Below, piece after piece: positions 32,462 through 46,227 of a DNA stretch of 64,000 bases; the stretch's first letter is position 1; each line of letters starts with the position of its first letter. Where the stretch lies: positions 5,270,001 to 5,334,000 of the forward strand of contig OX442316.1 of NCBI GenBank assembly GCA_949358305.1, read 5' to 3'. Source of the DNA: Strigamia acuminata (taxonomy: Eukaryota > Arthropoda > Chilopoda > Geophilomorpha > Linotaeniidae). A program made the translations under genes and the position numbers. Below the pieces are notes generated by a model. The model was given only the letters and a program-made list of their open reading frames with translations. It had not been told where the DNA came from and searched no databases.

Positions 32462-35400
32462 ATGGCGGCGGCCTATTTGGTAGTACTTTACACCGTCACG
32501 GCGGGTCAAAATGGCAGTCAGCTCGGCTCGGACGAGGAAGAGATTGTCCTCTTGGTCTGGTTGGTGTTGGATCTTGCTAATAACAAGGTGAGAGTTGGGC
32601 ATGCTTTGCTAAACGATTCTAAAAGTTCTTCTCTGACCGAAAATTACGTTGCAACTACACAGGTGGTGGCGGTGCAACAAAATGTGGTCAAACCACGAAC
32701 GGCCGACGTGAATGAGAATGTGTTGTCGGATCAGTGCAAAACCGAGTATGGACTTTGTGAGGAACAAGTGAAAAACGGACAGTTCTTGGAGCAGATTCTC
32801 GAACAGGTAAATACAAAAAAAAATTATTTTTTCGTTGGATCAAACACCTGTTGGTTTGAAATTCGTTTATCGCGTCGATATGTTGACAATCTAGCGAGGT
32901 CAAACTACAACTTATTTACTAGCAATTTCTCCCATGTGTGCTTACGAGTTGGTTTGCAAATGTTTTCCGACTTAAAACCCACTTTAATCCCGTTTTAAAC
33001 TGTGTTTTTCACCTGTGCGGCCAGGTAACAACATGGCGTCAACCCAGTTGGGCTGCCAGTATGAACTATGGCTGACTCGTGTGTTTTTCAAGTTAAAACA
33101 TATTGCGGTGGCAAAAACGGCGTGCAATCGTTTCAAACGTGTACATTTCCAATCGCAAACGATATTTACGACGTTTGAAAATACTTTTTTGACGCAAATC
33201 AACTTGTAATTGTGTTTCTGTAATGATGCGAGTGATGGAGATAAGACCGCATGTGGAAAGAAAAAAAACTCACATAGAAACATCGTTTGATCGATACAAC
33301 CGAGTTAAAAAGTGTTGATTTTTTTTTTTATTTTATCTCCAAATTTTTTTGTCGATAAATTCAAAGCGATTCGGGTTGTAAAACGACCACATGCTGCCTT
33401 CCCTAACCATCATCCTTATCTCCCCAATAGTATTGGCGTAGGACCCCGCGCCCCCACACAAGCCGCATGTAGGTAAGAGCAACAGGTGCATGACCATGCG
33501 CAAACCCCACCTGCAGAATATTCTTTTCTAACAAGCAAACATAAAAACCATGAGTTTTAAATCATTTTACAAAGATAAACCAAACGAAACTAATTTTTTT
33601 TTTTTTAATGTGATTAATTAATCACGATTTACAAAGAAAATTTAATTATTATTTTTTTGAAATTTTTTTAATTATAAAATTTGTTTAGAAAAAAAAATTG
33701 CACGTTATTCCCATTCGATCGTATCGTGATTGAAAGGAAAAAAAAAATTCGAATAAATTTTTCATCATCGACAACAACAACAAGTTGAGAAAATAACCTT
33801 TAAGTAGGCCTTACAAGGTAACGTGAATTTAGATTTGGACCAGAGGGGGGACCAGACGAGATCTCCTCCCCTTCAGTTTATCAGGTCTGTGGCGAGGTCC
33901 ATTTTTAAAGGATTTAGGGAGGTCAACTGGATTTTTAGTACTGTCTCCTTGGTGTAGACAAGAGGGGGGATTCCCTCTTTATTTGATGTAAAAAGTCCGT
34001 TGAAATGCTCGATTTTTGCTTCTTATCGCTTATCTGGGGACTTTGTGCTCTCTTTATAAGTAAGTTTGGGAAAAATACGTATATTGCTTGTTGTTGTTTT
34101 TCGAGTGTGGCGAACGTAATTGGGAAAGTGTTTGTAAATTGTGGGGAAATTTCGTGTTAATATTTTGTTCTGGAGTAATATCGAAAATAACGTCGAGTGG
34201 ATGCAGATAATCGGTTTAGTTTTGACGCATTTCCTTTTTATTGATTGATTGAAGTATCAGGAAGTTGCTTCATGTGTTGGGACTGAAGTTATTGAATGTG
34301 TCCATAATTTGGATGTTTTACAATTTTGTTTGGTAGGTTTTTGGGTGGGCCTGAAAGCCCTGAATCGAATAAAAACAGGAAAAATAATATATTTAAAAAA
34401 AATATTTTTTTTTTTTAGGAAAAAATATATTTTTTTCTTTTTTGGAATCAGATATATTTTATATTTTTTCTTTTTTTGGAATCTTTTCATGCACATCCGG
34501 GAAATCATTGCAAAAATACTTCTTTTTATGCGAGTTTTAATATTTTTTTTTTTGAAAATTTATTTTAATTCTGAAATATATCTGTTTGATGATTACAATG
34601 AAAGTTTAAAGGGCCATTCAACTTTTACTCACCATCACAATTGTGATTTTAAGAAGATAATTGAGCATCCTCTTAACTTGTCCCACCCTATTTTATGCTT
34701 TGCTTTTTTGATGAGTCCCGAAAGAAAATCCCCCAGAAAAAAAAAAGAAAAAACATAAACTTGTCTTTATGATATTTGAGGTGCAAATAAGTAAGAATAA
34801 AAATAAAGGAAACACCGATACATAGTTTGGTAGCACCCTACATTTTTATTACTTTTGACAAGTTGTACGCAACTTTTAAGACCATGTGCGGCGATGACTG
34901 CAATGTGAAAGAAAACCATAACTTTAGTCTTAATCCCTAGTGATAATTGTATGGTATTTGGTACGAGAAGCAACCTAAAAAAAAATAATAACAATTTTTG
35001 CACATTTAAAACATGGAAATATATAAATGAAAACTTGTTTTCAATATTTTTTTCTATTTTTTTTTGTTCCAGTTTGATCAGTTTGCTCGAACTAAATTAG
35101 ACAGTGATGCGGGTCGTTCATTTCTTCTTATCACGGATGGCCAACTGCCTCTACGTCAGGTACTGCATCCGGAGGCGTGCAACAAGAACATTGACCTACC
35201 GGAGAGTTTTTACACCTTTTACGACCTACGCAAAGAATTCCGAAAATTTTACCATAGCGAAGAAATGCAAAATATTAAAGACATGCTCAACTGTATCCTT
35301 TTTCATCGAAAGTTTTCTAATGCCTAGTTGCGATGTAATAATAACAATAATAAGACATGTGCAATAAGTATGGGAGCATTTGCATGCCTAACTGGGGCCA

Positions 35401-38400
35401 ACGAGTCACGCAACTGCCCTCATCTGAAAGAAAAAGAGGGCGCGGTGGACACGCGGATTTGCCCCGGGATTTTTTTTTGCAAACTAAAAATTCTTAATCA
35501 GATTCAAATTGAATTTTTTTGGAAACCCCCAAACAAATTGTGAGATACAATTCGTGACAGAACGAACGTTTTCAGGCCTCATCACCTCCCACGTGCTGTG
35601 GTGCGTGGTCAAGCGGCCATGACCTCGCGGGCCCCGGCGAGGTCTCATGATTGGCTGCATCCGGTGCACGCGCGGATAGCTCTCATGGGGAGTTGATAGA
35701 CAGAGACTCTACATCATAATCCGTATTTTCCTTCACTTTTTTCTTCTTTTTTTTTTCTTTTTTTTTTTTGGATTAGATTTGGCAATTGAACCTGATGGCT
35801 CGGCCGATTTTGCTATTCGTCAAGTGCAGGACATGGCCCAGATCATCCAAAGACTAGTGGCTGACGGTAAGAGAAATAATTGAGCGTGTGATGTCGAAAT
35901 GGAAATGAATCATAGCGAGTGAGGCTCGCAATATGTGCAAACAACCCGGAAATAAAAAGTCAACCAGTCCCCCTCGCCATTTCTGCACCAATACAGCTGT
36001 TGCTAGGAATTGAGCAGTGAATAGAATGCGTGTTTTATTTTATTCCTGCATTGAAATTATTTTTTTTTGTAATGATGACGATTCACCGGACGTTTGTTGA
36101 AAGAGAAGGGAAGGAAGAAGAGCGTGAATTCACGTGACTCTAGGGGTTTGGTGGGACTGTTAGGGATGGATGCAGCGAACCAGAACATCCATTCCCGGCA
36201 CTTTATAAGAATGTTCGCCGCAACGGAAATGCCAACTATAAAAATCAGATTTTAAGTTTTATTTTTTTTATTATTTTTTTTTATTATTTTTGTTTTGCGT
36301 GCAGAAAACGAAAGTAAATGTAGGCCTAATTAAGTTGGTGGCTGGTGGATTAGATTTGAGTTGAGCAACAACACCCACCTGAACTGACAAAATATTTTTC
36401 TTCTTTAGCAGTTGTTTAACATATTGAGTGTCTACTTCAACATAGGCAGGCAAGACAGGTAAAATTAAATACTGGTAGAATCATGAATCCGTCTGGTGAT
36501 GGAAAGAGTTGTGGGGGTGATGGCGGTTGGTGCAGGTAATGGAATTCCTCTCACCAAAGTTTGTTGTCTTCCCTGAACTCCTATGGTTGGAAAATCCCAC
36601 GGTTTTGTTGTTCGAATGACAAAAAAAAAATTCGTAGGTGTGTTTTCTTAGAGAATAATTCAGCTAGCTTTTAATGAGCCACTTTGATATGCAATTCATA
36701 GAAGAATGATTTCTGTTTTCTTAAGTTGTTCTTGAAAGTGCAATAACTTGGGCAACGGTTGCGTAAGCTACGAAGAAAGAAACATTGGAAAGGTTGTTCC
36801 CCCTTGTATGTTTACCCATGTCTGTAAAATCTAAAATGATTATTACTTTAGTTCTTGCATCAAAACTTTCCATTTATTGCAATTGGTATTGGAGAATTCT
36901 TAATCGGTCAAAGCCTAGACCATAAATATACGATTTTTTAAATTTGCAAGTTAATTTTATGGCAGTTTACCATTAGAAACTTTTGAAGGAATAAATCAAA
37001 TCTGAATTATCATACACAAGGTTCTTGCGTACAATCCGAGAAATGTCTACCCCAAAACAGTAACGTAAAGTGGGAGGGTCGCATTATAGTGAAAAGATCA
37101 CTTTAGCAACTGTCGGTATAGCAATTTTTGGGGAAAATGGTAAGTTTTAGCGACGTGCACGTTAGCGACTAAGCCTAAAAGAACTGTTACGGGACAGGAT
37201 TTATAGTATCGCATTATATGCGCATACACCATTTTGGGGCTTATTTTCAGTGGAAACGTCCTAGTACGGATTTATACGTGGGATGGCATTGTACGCGAGT
37301 ACGGTACGAAGATGATTGTTTGATTTCTTCAAAACTGTCCAAACAGGCTCAATTACCTTGCAGTTTCTTGCAAAACTACTCTTGAAACCACAGTCTCTTG
37401 TAATAGTTTGAACTGTCCAATAATGGCTATAGAATAATCCCACAGATGTACCCATGTCATGTGTGTAGAATCATCATTAATAACACTTTTTGGGTAAATA
37501 ACTGCTTTCAACATATCCATTTCCTTTTCCCACTTTGTTTTTGGGGGAACAGCCTCATCAATAGCGCTGCAGGTTGCAATTATTTCAAGATTGATCCCAC
37601 ATTTCGACACTTGGTAGACATTTTACAAATTTTGCTGCTGCCTGGTGTCTACTGGAGTGTAACAACCACATTGATCATATGGAGCGTGGAGAGGTTCCAG
37701 CTATCATCCGTAAAGTCAGTTGTCACGCTTATTTAGTCCACAGGGGGAAATAAAATACCGAGGGGTTTTTTCTTTTCTAAATAACGAAAGTGAGACGTTG
37801 TGCCTTGTTATTATCGTTTTAAATTATTGATGGGAAAAAATCTTATCTTGCCCTTTTGGCGATGAAGATGGCAAAAGAAGCAATAATTGAAGATGGGGAC
37901 TGGGGAGTCCCTTTGAAAGTGCGGACAATGAATTTTTATGGGTGCGTGGTTGAGATTTTTCTTGATGAAATAGCACGCTTGTTGCATCTCGTGATTGCAG
38001 GAGGTTGGGGGCAGCAGCCCCATGTCTTTGAGAGGTTCATAACCCTTTAGATGACGAACTAACTTTCTAGTTCCTCGGCCAAACGGATTTTTCTCAAGGT
38101 GAAAATGGCGACGGTTTAATGTCGCCCTCAGGTGATGGAAACAAAAAGTAATGGAGTGAATGAACTGAACAATAATTTCGTTTTTTATTAACATATTTTA
38201 AGTTAATTTGTGTTGTTATTGTTTGTGTTGCTTGCATTTTATTTGTTTGTTTTTTCTGCTATTGGTTTTTTGTTTGTTTCTTAAACCCGGGCTTTGTTTT
38301 TTGTTTTTTTGTTTTTGGGATTGTTTTTATGATTTGTTTTTATTTATTTGTGTTATTTTTGTTTTGTTTTTATAAGGTCACAAATTTGATGAGCCTGAAA

Positions 38401-41400
38401 TAGTAACTTGTCGTTTGGAGCATGGAATATGGTGAGATTTTATTTTATTTTATTTTATTTTTTGTTTTGTTGGTTTTTTTTTTTTTTTTCAATGGCCTAA
38501 TTGCACTCCCTTTAACAAGTTGAATAACTAGGGAAAAAATATAATAGAACTCGAGTGACGTTTTCTGCTAGTAAGGTCGCTTAACTCGTTTGTACAACAC
38601 CTTATATGGCGTCTAATATGCCGGGCGAACGACCCCTATCAGGTCTTAGAACCTGCTTCTGCACTCATGTAGGGGGTAAAATTTCAAATAATAAAAAAAA
38701 TGGGGGAAAAAATGGGAAAAAAATGATCAATTTATTGTTACTGCTGCTTTGAAAGACCCTTCAGTAGTTGGGAAATTTCTTAAATGTCAGATTTTTTGTT
38801 TGTTTTTGAGAAACATGAAAAATGTTGCTATTTTTGTATGCGCAAGTAAAATAGCTTTAAAATATTTAAAAAAATTAATTTATGGCGGATTATTATGCCA
38901 AACTAAATGATTACTGCATTACCTTTATAAAAAAAAATTTAAATTTTGACTTTTATTTGCAATTTGGTTTTTTTTTTTAATAAAAAAATATGCGCGGAAA
39001 TTTGTTTTTCTCAGCCGCAAACGACGAGCCTTCGTCGGCAGGAGTGAAAGCCATTTCCCGTACTTTTATTTTGGTCGAATTTCACGTCAAAAAAAAAGTT
39101 TTATTATATTTAAATTTATTGTTATTTGACGTAAAATTTTGTATTTAACATTATTTTTCCTTTTTTTAGTTCCAAAACGGACGAAGTGGATAGTAACACA
39201 GTGGTCAGAGCGAGGGGTCTTCCTTGGCAATCCTCGGATCAAGACATTGCAAGATTTTTTCGGGGATTAAACATTGCCAGGTAAGGCAAGGTATTTGTTA
39301 TTCCCCTCTCGTCTCCTTTTTAGGTAACTTTTTAAATCGTTTTTCTTTGACTTTCTTCTAAAAAACAAAAAGAGGTCTCCACGATTTGTTGTCGGTGCTT
39401 TTAGGGGTTGTTTTTTTTTTGCTCTTAAAGGGGGAAAAAGTTGAATTGAAATGCACATTATGCAACGAGTGTGGTGCAACAAGTGGTTAGGAAAAAAAAT
39501 GTCAGTTGAAAAGGGGAGAGGTTAACGTCTACCTTGTTTGAAATGTGGGTGCCCCTGTGCCTACTAAGGTGAAATAATACGAGGTCATTTTAGTTTGACT
39601 GCATTCAACTAAAGGGTAAATATTATTCAAACTTGTTATGCAGTCCTTGTTATACCTCTTTCGATGATTTATCGATTATTTAGTCATCATTTTAAGGTTT
39701 ATTTGGTATTTTTTGGACATTTTGTCACGTTTTTTTATTAAAATTAAAAAATGATATTTTTTTGTTGTTATTTTTATTTTTATTTTTCTAAATCTAAAAT
39801 AAACAAAGTTGAATACTTCTAAACATGTAATGAGTGGGGTTGTGGCTGAATGCATGCCTTGTTTCGGCCGTCGACCGATGTGAAGCACCTTGCGAGACGC
39901 TGACCTTGGTCACGGCCGGAGGCAAATATCCTTCGTCTCCCTTCTACTCCTCTGGAACTTTCTTCCAGAATCAAACAACTTTTTTTTGTGTGTGTGTGTT
40001 GAGGGCACTTCCCCTCCTCTCCACATCGACAGGAAAAGTTGATTGACTCGGCTGGAAAATGGTGGAAGCACAAGTGGTTAAAGGGTTATTGCCTTCTTCC
40101 CACGCACAACAAACCAGTGATGCGAAAAACAATTGTCCGTTTCTGGATTTCCTTCATCATGAGTTTCATGCTTCAACCATTATCATCATCCGTTGTTTCA
40201 TTGCTGTATCAATGTCGTATGCGAATAGTTTAGGCATACCGGTAATTCATTCTCTAACAAGTGCTCGTCACCCGCAAATAATGGGAACGATATGTTTTGC
40301 AATTTCTCTCGTCAATGCCAGCCTTGATCGCCTCGATTTAACGGAACGACCACTCCCTGGCTCGGTGAAAGGTGAAAGTGATCGACCTTGTGTGGTTGAT
40401 CTCAAAGGCATTTATCAGGAATTTACTACAAGTGTGACAATAAAGAAATTCCGGAGTGTTTGCGGACAGTAGTTCATTTACCTTGATTTATATAAACAGT
40501 TTGTGACTAATTACAGTAATCAGGTAATTAATTAAATTAATTAGAGTAAATCCTTCTGGAATGAAATGAATTTAATTTTTTTTTGTATTTAAAAACACTA
40601 TAAATAAAATAGAAGAAAACAAATCTTGTTTTTTTTAAAAAAGAGAAAAAAAAACTTGATGGATTAATCCGAGAATCGTTAGACCCCGTGAGAACCCGGA
40701 GCTGCAACGTGCATTCGAAATGTCCATGTTCCATGTGTCCTACAATTCACATTAATTCACGCAGTCGGCTGTGCTCTTCGCCAACCCACGCGCTTAGAGT
40801 CCAGTCATCCACCGCAAGGATTTATGTTTAGCGGCGTACCGTTATTTTAAAGGGAAGGGGAAGGGAAGCACGAACCACAATTGTTGCAAGCGCATAACGA
40901 TTGCATCATCACTGATTAAATATCTCAAATTTTTCTAAAAATAAAATTAAGCAACAAATGTCTAAAATACTTAAAAAGAAAAACATTAATTTTTAATAGT
41001 TATTCTTTCTTTCACACGAGTTACTACTGCTAATAAAACCGATTGGAATAAAAGTGCGAAGTCCATAAATCCCTGCAACAGTTCCGGCAATTCTATACCT
41101 GATAGTTAGCAAATAGCGCCGATCTCACCTTTTTTTTTCTCCTTTTTTTTTTCCTGCAGAGGTGGCGTTGCTCTTTGCTTGAGTCCACAGGGCCGCCGAA
41201 ACGGCGAGGCGCTGGTCCGTTTCGTCAATTCAGAACACAGAGACATGGCTCTGAAAAGGCACAAACACCACATCGGCAACCGATACATTGAAGTGTACAA
41301 AGCCACGGGAGAAGATTTCGTGAACGTCGCAGGAGGTAAGCTCGTGGAATGGAGGCGGTCATTTCGCTTCGGGAATAAGAGCCATCTTTTGATGGGATTA

Positions 41401-43553
41401 TGTTTCTGAAAATTTACACTGTGCAAGAACAAAGTCGAATAGGAGAACTTTAAAGTGCAGTTCGAGTGTAGTGTTACTTTAATAAATTAGTTTATGGTAT
41501 TTTTTTTCTTTTTTATTTCGCTCATTCCTTTGCCAACTTGTTCCTACTTATCTCTGTGCAAAGCGAACTCGACGCCCACCAACTATCTCGATAAGATTGA
41601 GTCTTGTCAATAAATAATTATGTAATTTCTCTTTTTTATATATTTTGTTTAATCTTCGTTTTGTTATGTTTGCACTAGGAAATAACAACGAAGCTCAGAG
41701 CTTCTTGTCTCGCGGTGGCCAAGTCATTGTGCGAATGCGTGGCTTACCATATGACTGTACTGCCCAACAAGTGGTAAGTGAAAAATTTCGATTTTTAGTT
41801 AAAGAATTAGTTAGTGTGTGTGTTTAAATAAGGAAAAAAGAATTTAAAGTTGGTTTTACTCGATTTAAATCGCTTTTTGAATCACCATATGGGTTTGTTT
41901 TTCAGATACAATTTTTCGAAAATGGTGCAATGCCGTGTTCTGTAATGGATAGCGAAGAAGGGGTTTTGTTCGTTCGTAAGCCGGATGGACGAGCAACAGG
42001 AGACGCTTTTGTACTTTTTGAGACAGAAGATGCGGCGAGCAGAGCTCTACAGAAGCACAGGGAACTCATTGGCTCGCGATACATTGAATTGTTTCGCAGT
42101 ACCACTGCAGAAGTTCAACAGGTGAACATAAATTAAATTGCACACCAAATTTATTTCTGTTAAAGTTGTACTAAAATATAATAAAAAAAATTTTTTTAAA
42201 TAGGTGCTGAATCGTAGTATGGATCCTCGTACATACGAACAACAGCAACCTCTTATCACCCCTATACCCCAGGTTCCTCTTTTGTCTCAGCAATACATCA
42301 CTTCAGGAACACGTAAAGATTGTATTCGTCTTCGAGGACTTCCGTACGAAGCTCAAGTTGAGCATATTCTTGATTTCTTGGGCGAATATGGCAAACATAT
42401 CGTGTTTCAAGGAGTACATATGGTGTATAATGCCCAGGTATTACTTCAACTAACCGTTTTTAGTGTTTAAAACAACTTTTTGAACAAAAATTGTTTTTTT
42501 TTCATCTGCAGGGTCAACCATCAGGCGAAGCATTTATCCAGATGGATTCAGAAACTGCAGCTTGTCTTTCAGCACAAAACCGCCATCATCGCTATATGGT
42601 ATTTGGCAAGAAACAACGTTATATCGAAGTGTTCCAATGTTCGGGAGAAGATATGAATTTGGTGCTTACTGGTGGTATACCACAGAGGGGGCTGGGATCA
42701 CCTGGAGGTTAAAAAAATATATAGAAATTTTAAGAAAATGTTTTAATTTGATTTTTGTGTTTATTTTTAGGAGGTACTATATTACCACCGCATTATGGCG
42801 CTTATCCATACATGCAACCTCCACAAATCATCCCGACGATGTCCCCTCTGACTCCTCGTGCACCCGCATACTATCCGCCCATTTTTTACTGGCCTTATCC
42901 CAGTCCGCCCGTGTCGCCAACTAGCTATTACGCTCACACAGGACCCACTCTGGTAATCTTACGTGGCATCCCGTTCTCTGCCACTGTGGCCGATATTCTC
43001 ACCTTCTTCCAGGGCTTCCCTGAGGTTAGCAGGAGTTTCTTCGGTGATTGGTGTCGGTTGTGGGTTGGAATTAACGACTGTAAAATGAGTATATTAACAA
43101 AATCTTTGAATCTGGTTCTTTGCAATTGCATTAATACTTCATTAATTATTTTTTTACTTGGAGATCTTTTATTTATCCATAAAGAATTGCAAATTTAATT
43201 TATTTTTATTTATTAATCGGATATGTGAATGCTTATTCTGTCGTTTGCTCCTTCCCTCTAATTGATAATAACAATAATATAAGTTCTGGTAACGTTATTC
43301 GACTAATAGAAATGATTTGAAAAAAGAATTAGTACTTGTATTATTTTTTTATGTAATTTTATTTGTTACTATTTAATTTTGTTGTGTTTTACAGTTGACT
43401 CCAGAATGTATCCAAATCCAGCGCAACGGTGACGGCAGATCAAGCGGCGAGGCCGTTGTGACATTCCCGACCAGAGCGGATGCCGAGCGCGCTATTCAAG
43501 AGAAAAATCGTCAAAATATAGGCAATCGTTATATAGAACTATTCATGGCTTGA
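32462..43553 (+). CDS. fus: Fusilli/ESRP-type RNA-binding splicing regulator
   Basis: The product is the orthologue of Drosophila fusilli and vertebrate ESRP1/2, nuclear regulators of alternative splicing. Coding exons are 32462-32587, 32663-32806, 35073-35292, 35777-35866, 38377-38431, 39170-39280, 41160-41335, 41679-41773, 41906-42121, 42204-42437, 42512-42707, 42771-43024 and 43395-43553. They total 2,076 nt, or 691 aa, in frame throughout. The N-terminal domain ([20 protein letters not shown], then [16 protein letters not shown]) matches the ESRP N-terminal region. qRRM1 begins near residue 223 ([20 protein letters not shown]), qRRM2 near 323 ([12 protein letters not shown]) and qRRM3 near 450 ([12 protein letters not shown]). 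A Pro/Tyr-rich linker follows, and a fourth RRM-like domain ([20 protein letters not shown]) ends in RYIELFMA. The start is the first ATG fitting the ESRP N-terminus. The introns hold no other supported gene, and the longest (32807-35072, 35867-38376, 39281-41159) are AT-rich. Confidence 0.96.
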
Positions 43554-45476
43554 ATGCATATTATTTTAAACGTTAGGCGTGTGTTTGATTTCATTAATTA
43601 TTCTGAATTAATTAATTTAGACTTGTTACGTCCCATATATATTATTTTTATTGTTGAAACAACAAAAATCACAATGTCTTCCACATCACGAAACTATGCA
43701 TTTTTTTTTAAAAAAGAAAAATATTATTATTATTATAATTATTATTATTATAATGGAATTGTATATTTTAATTGACATGTTACTTGTTCAAGAAACATAT
43801 TTAGGAAATCTTTTCCCGTTTAATGCTTTTTAGTTAGACAATCTTTAGAATTTAATTGATTTCTGTTATAAATATATATTTAAATATATATATACATATA
43901 CATATATGCTAAAATTTTGCAATTCCGGTTGAAATTTAAACCCGGCATCTTGTTTACATGCATTCCAATTTTTTCTTCATTTTTTCTCGCTTTATGACAA
44001 TGTGTATATAATCTTTATCTTTATAATAACTACTGCTCAAACAGCAATTTACCTATACCTTAAATTGTGAGCATGATGTGTGTGTATATGTGTTTGTATG
44101 TCAGTATGCGTGCAAGTTTGTGTTAACATTATTATTATTAATTAATTAATTAATATTATGAATTTGCTTTTCCTATAGACTCTTATGACGCTTCTTTATA
44201 TTATCCATTTTTCTTTTCACTAGTAGAAGATTATTCCTAGATAGACATAGGAAACAATAATCAAAATTTTTAATTTTTTTTTTATTTTAATTTTTAATTT
44301 TTTGTATCTCTCACCTGTGATCTCTTTAATGCTACTGATGTGAGGAAATATACTGCCTCGTTTATTATATACTGACGGAAGCATGTTGATGATTTACGTC
44401 TTCCATGCTTGAGAAAGTGAGTTACGAATGTGGTTAACCTAAGTAAGCATATACTTTGTTTATTATTATTATTATTTTTTTATTTCATTTAAATATACAA
44501 GCACTAAATTAGTTATTTTTTAATATTATCTATGCCTCTTGATGTTAATTTTAGCCTTTTGAGGCCTCACAGGTTGTGCCCGATTTCATCTCCGTCCAAA
44601 TGTATTTAATTAAAGAAAGTTGTGCCTGGAGAATTATTTTGATGATGTGAATTATACCAGACTTTCTTTGAATTTTGAAGTCAATTTGTAGTTTTTATTA
44701 TTATAAACATTCCAGGATGAATTTAGCAATTTTTTTTTCTTTATGCTGATAATGTTGGCCAATTTTAATGAATTATATAATTATTATTATCTGAATTTTT
44801 TTTATTTTTTAAAATTTATTTGCCTCTCTTGGACTTAATAATAATAATATGCCTCATTTCGAGAGATTTTTGTGCAATAATATTGTTTCAAACTTGTAAG
44901 TAACAGGTATTCGTTTGAATTTGAAAAGTTGTAAGCTGCTCAGTTTAATATTATGTTTAAACATTTGCAAATAGTCATAATTTTCATATCAAAAACAAAA
45001 AAAAAAATTATTATTATTATTTTTTTTTTTTTTAGTTTTGTCGGAATGATAAGTCGGTTCTTGCCACTTATTTTTGAGTGTTATTCATGGATGCGCTACG
45101 CAAATGCTCCAAGAATCTCTGTGCAAATGTTTATGTACAATTTTAATCACTGCAATAAAAGTGTACTTACTTAAGAATGTAATACCATTATACCCCGAAT
45201 AATTCACAACACTCGGTGGTTTGCTCACAACGTCATGTTGTGAACAAATCACTTGGGTTTTAATAGAATTTTCTCCACTTTAATCGAAATAATAACTTGC
45301 AATTTTTTTTTCTTTTTCGTTTTCCTCACTTGATTTGATCGATGCACTTAAATGAACGTTTTGTAAATGTTCACTTTGACGTGTTTAGTTTAGCAATAAA
45401 ATTGAAAACCACTTTTAAATTTGCAAGTTTATTGAACTATTAACATATACATTTCGATTAATAATTAATTAACTAA
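43554..45476. other. fusilli 3'UTR and intergenic space
   Basis: This is AT-rich sequence with no gene. Candidate polyadenylation signals are AATAAAAG near 45154 and AATAAAAT near 45395, so the 3'UTR may be about 1.6 kb long. Low-complexity ATT/TTA repeats occur near 43722-43753, 44128-44157 and 44461-44476. Confidence 0.5.
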
Positions 45477-46227
45477 TTAATAACCATAGGTTGGTGGTGC
45501 GTAGTATGTTGGCGGCGGTTCGTAAGTTGGAGCTTTGTAAACCGGTGGAGGTGAATAATAAACGGGAGGAGGAGACTGATAAACAGGTTCGTAAGTAGGT
45601 GGAGGTGAATAATAAGTTGGTGGTTCATAAGTCGGTTCTTTATAGACTGGAGGAGGTGAATAATAAGTTGGTGGTTCATAAGTCGGTTCTTTATAGACTG
45701 GAGGAGGTGAATAATAAGTTGGTGGTTCATAAGTTGGTTCTTTGTAGACAGGAGGAGGTGAATAATAAGTAGGTGGAGGTGAATAATAAGTTGGTGGTTC
45801 ATAAGTTGGCTCCTTGTAGACTGGAGGAGGCGCATAGTAAGTTGGTGGTTCATAAGTTGGTTCTTTGTAGACTGGAGGAGGTGAATAATAAGTTGGTGGT
45901 TCGTAAGTTGGCTCCTTGTAGACTGGTGGAGGCGCATAATAAGTTGGAGGTGGAGAGTAAGTTGGGGGTGGTGGAGAATAATACGTTGGTGGTGGCGAGT
46001 ATGTTGGTGGTGGTGAGTAAGTTGGTGGTGGGGAATAGTTTGGTGGCGAATATCCATAATCTGGAAAGATTTGGAGCAATATTTATTAGTGTTTTGATTT
46101 GCGCTTTTTTAAAAAATATATTTTGAATGTACTTACCGGTACGTCTTGTTACTCTGGTTTCATCTTTTTCCTCTTTAGGAGCGGCTATTGCCAATGCCAA
46201 TATGGCAAAAAATACAGCAATCTTCAT
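45477..46227 (-). CDS. Secreted Pro/Tyr-rich repeat protein (cuticle/extensin-like)
   Basis: Two exons, 46137-46227 and 45477-46060, give 675 nt and 224 aa. Exon 1 encodes a signal peptide (MKIAVFFAILALAIAA) and a short charged stretch ending TRVTRRTG, with a consensus donor. Exon 2 is almost entirely tandem YSPPPTY-type blocks followed by about six 17-residue repeats of the form YYSPPPVYKEPTYEPPT, and it ends YAPPTYGY. Such low-complexity Pro/Tyr proteins occur in insect cuticle, eggshell and silk-like or adhesive secretions; tyrosines may be cross-linked. The precise role cannot be assigned. The neighbouring peroxidase is 39 kb away, so no functional pairing is claimed. Overlapping ORFs in other frames are repeat shadows. 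Confidence 0.85.
45600..45950 (-). repeat. 51-bp coding tandem repeat
   Basis: Units of 51 bp (17 codons) containing GAATAATAAGTTGGTGGTTC on the plus strand repeat about six times with few changes inside the Pro/Tyr-rich gene. Some units read YAPPPV instead of YSPPPV. High similarity between units suggests recent unequal exchange or slippage. Confidence 0.85.

Noticed and set aside
34249-34758. 169-codon ORF in a fusilli intron
   Set aside because: Mostly Phe/Lys runs from T and A tracts; low complexity.
40059-40472. 137-codon plus-strand ORF in a fusilli intron
   Set aside because: It is intronic with no recognisable domain, and composition is like the surrounding intron.
45473-46126. His/Gln-rich and Leu/Val-rich ORFs over the Pro/Tyr gene
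   Set aside because: Alternate-frame readings of the 51-bp repeat. Only the frame with signal peptide and splice junction makes sense.
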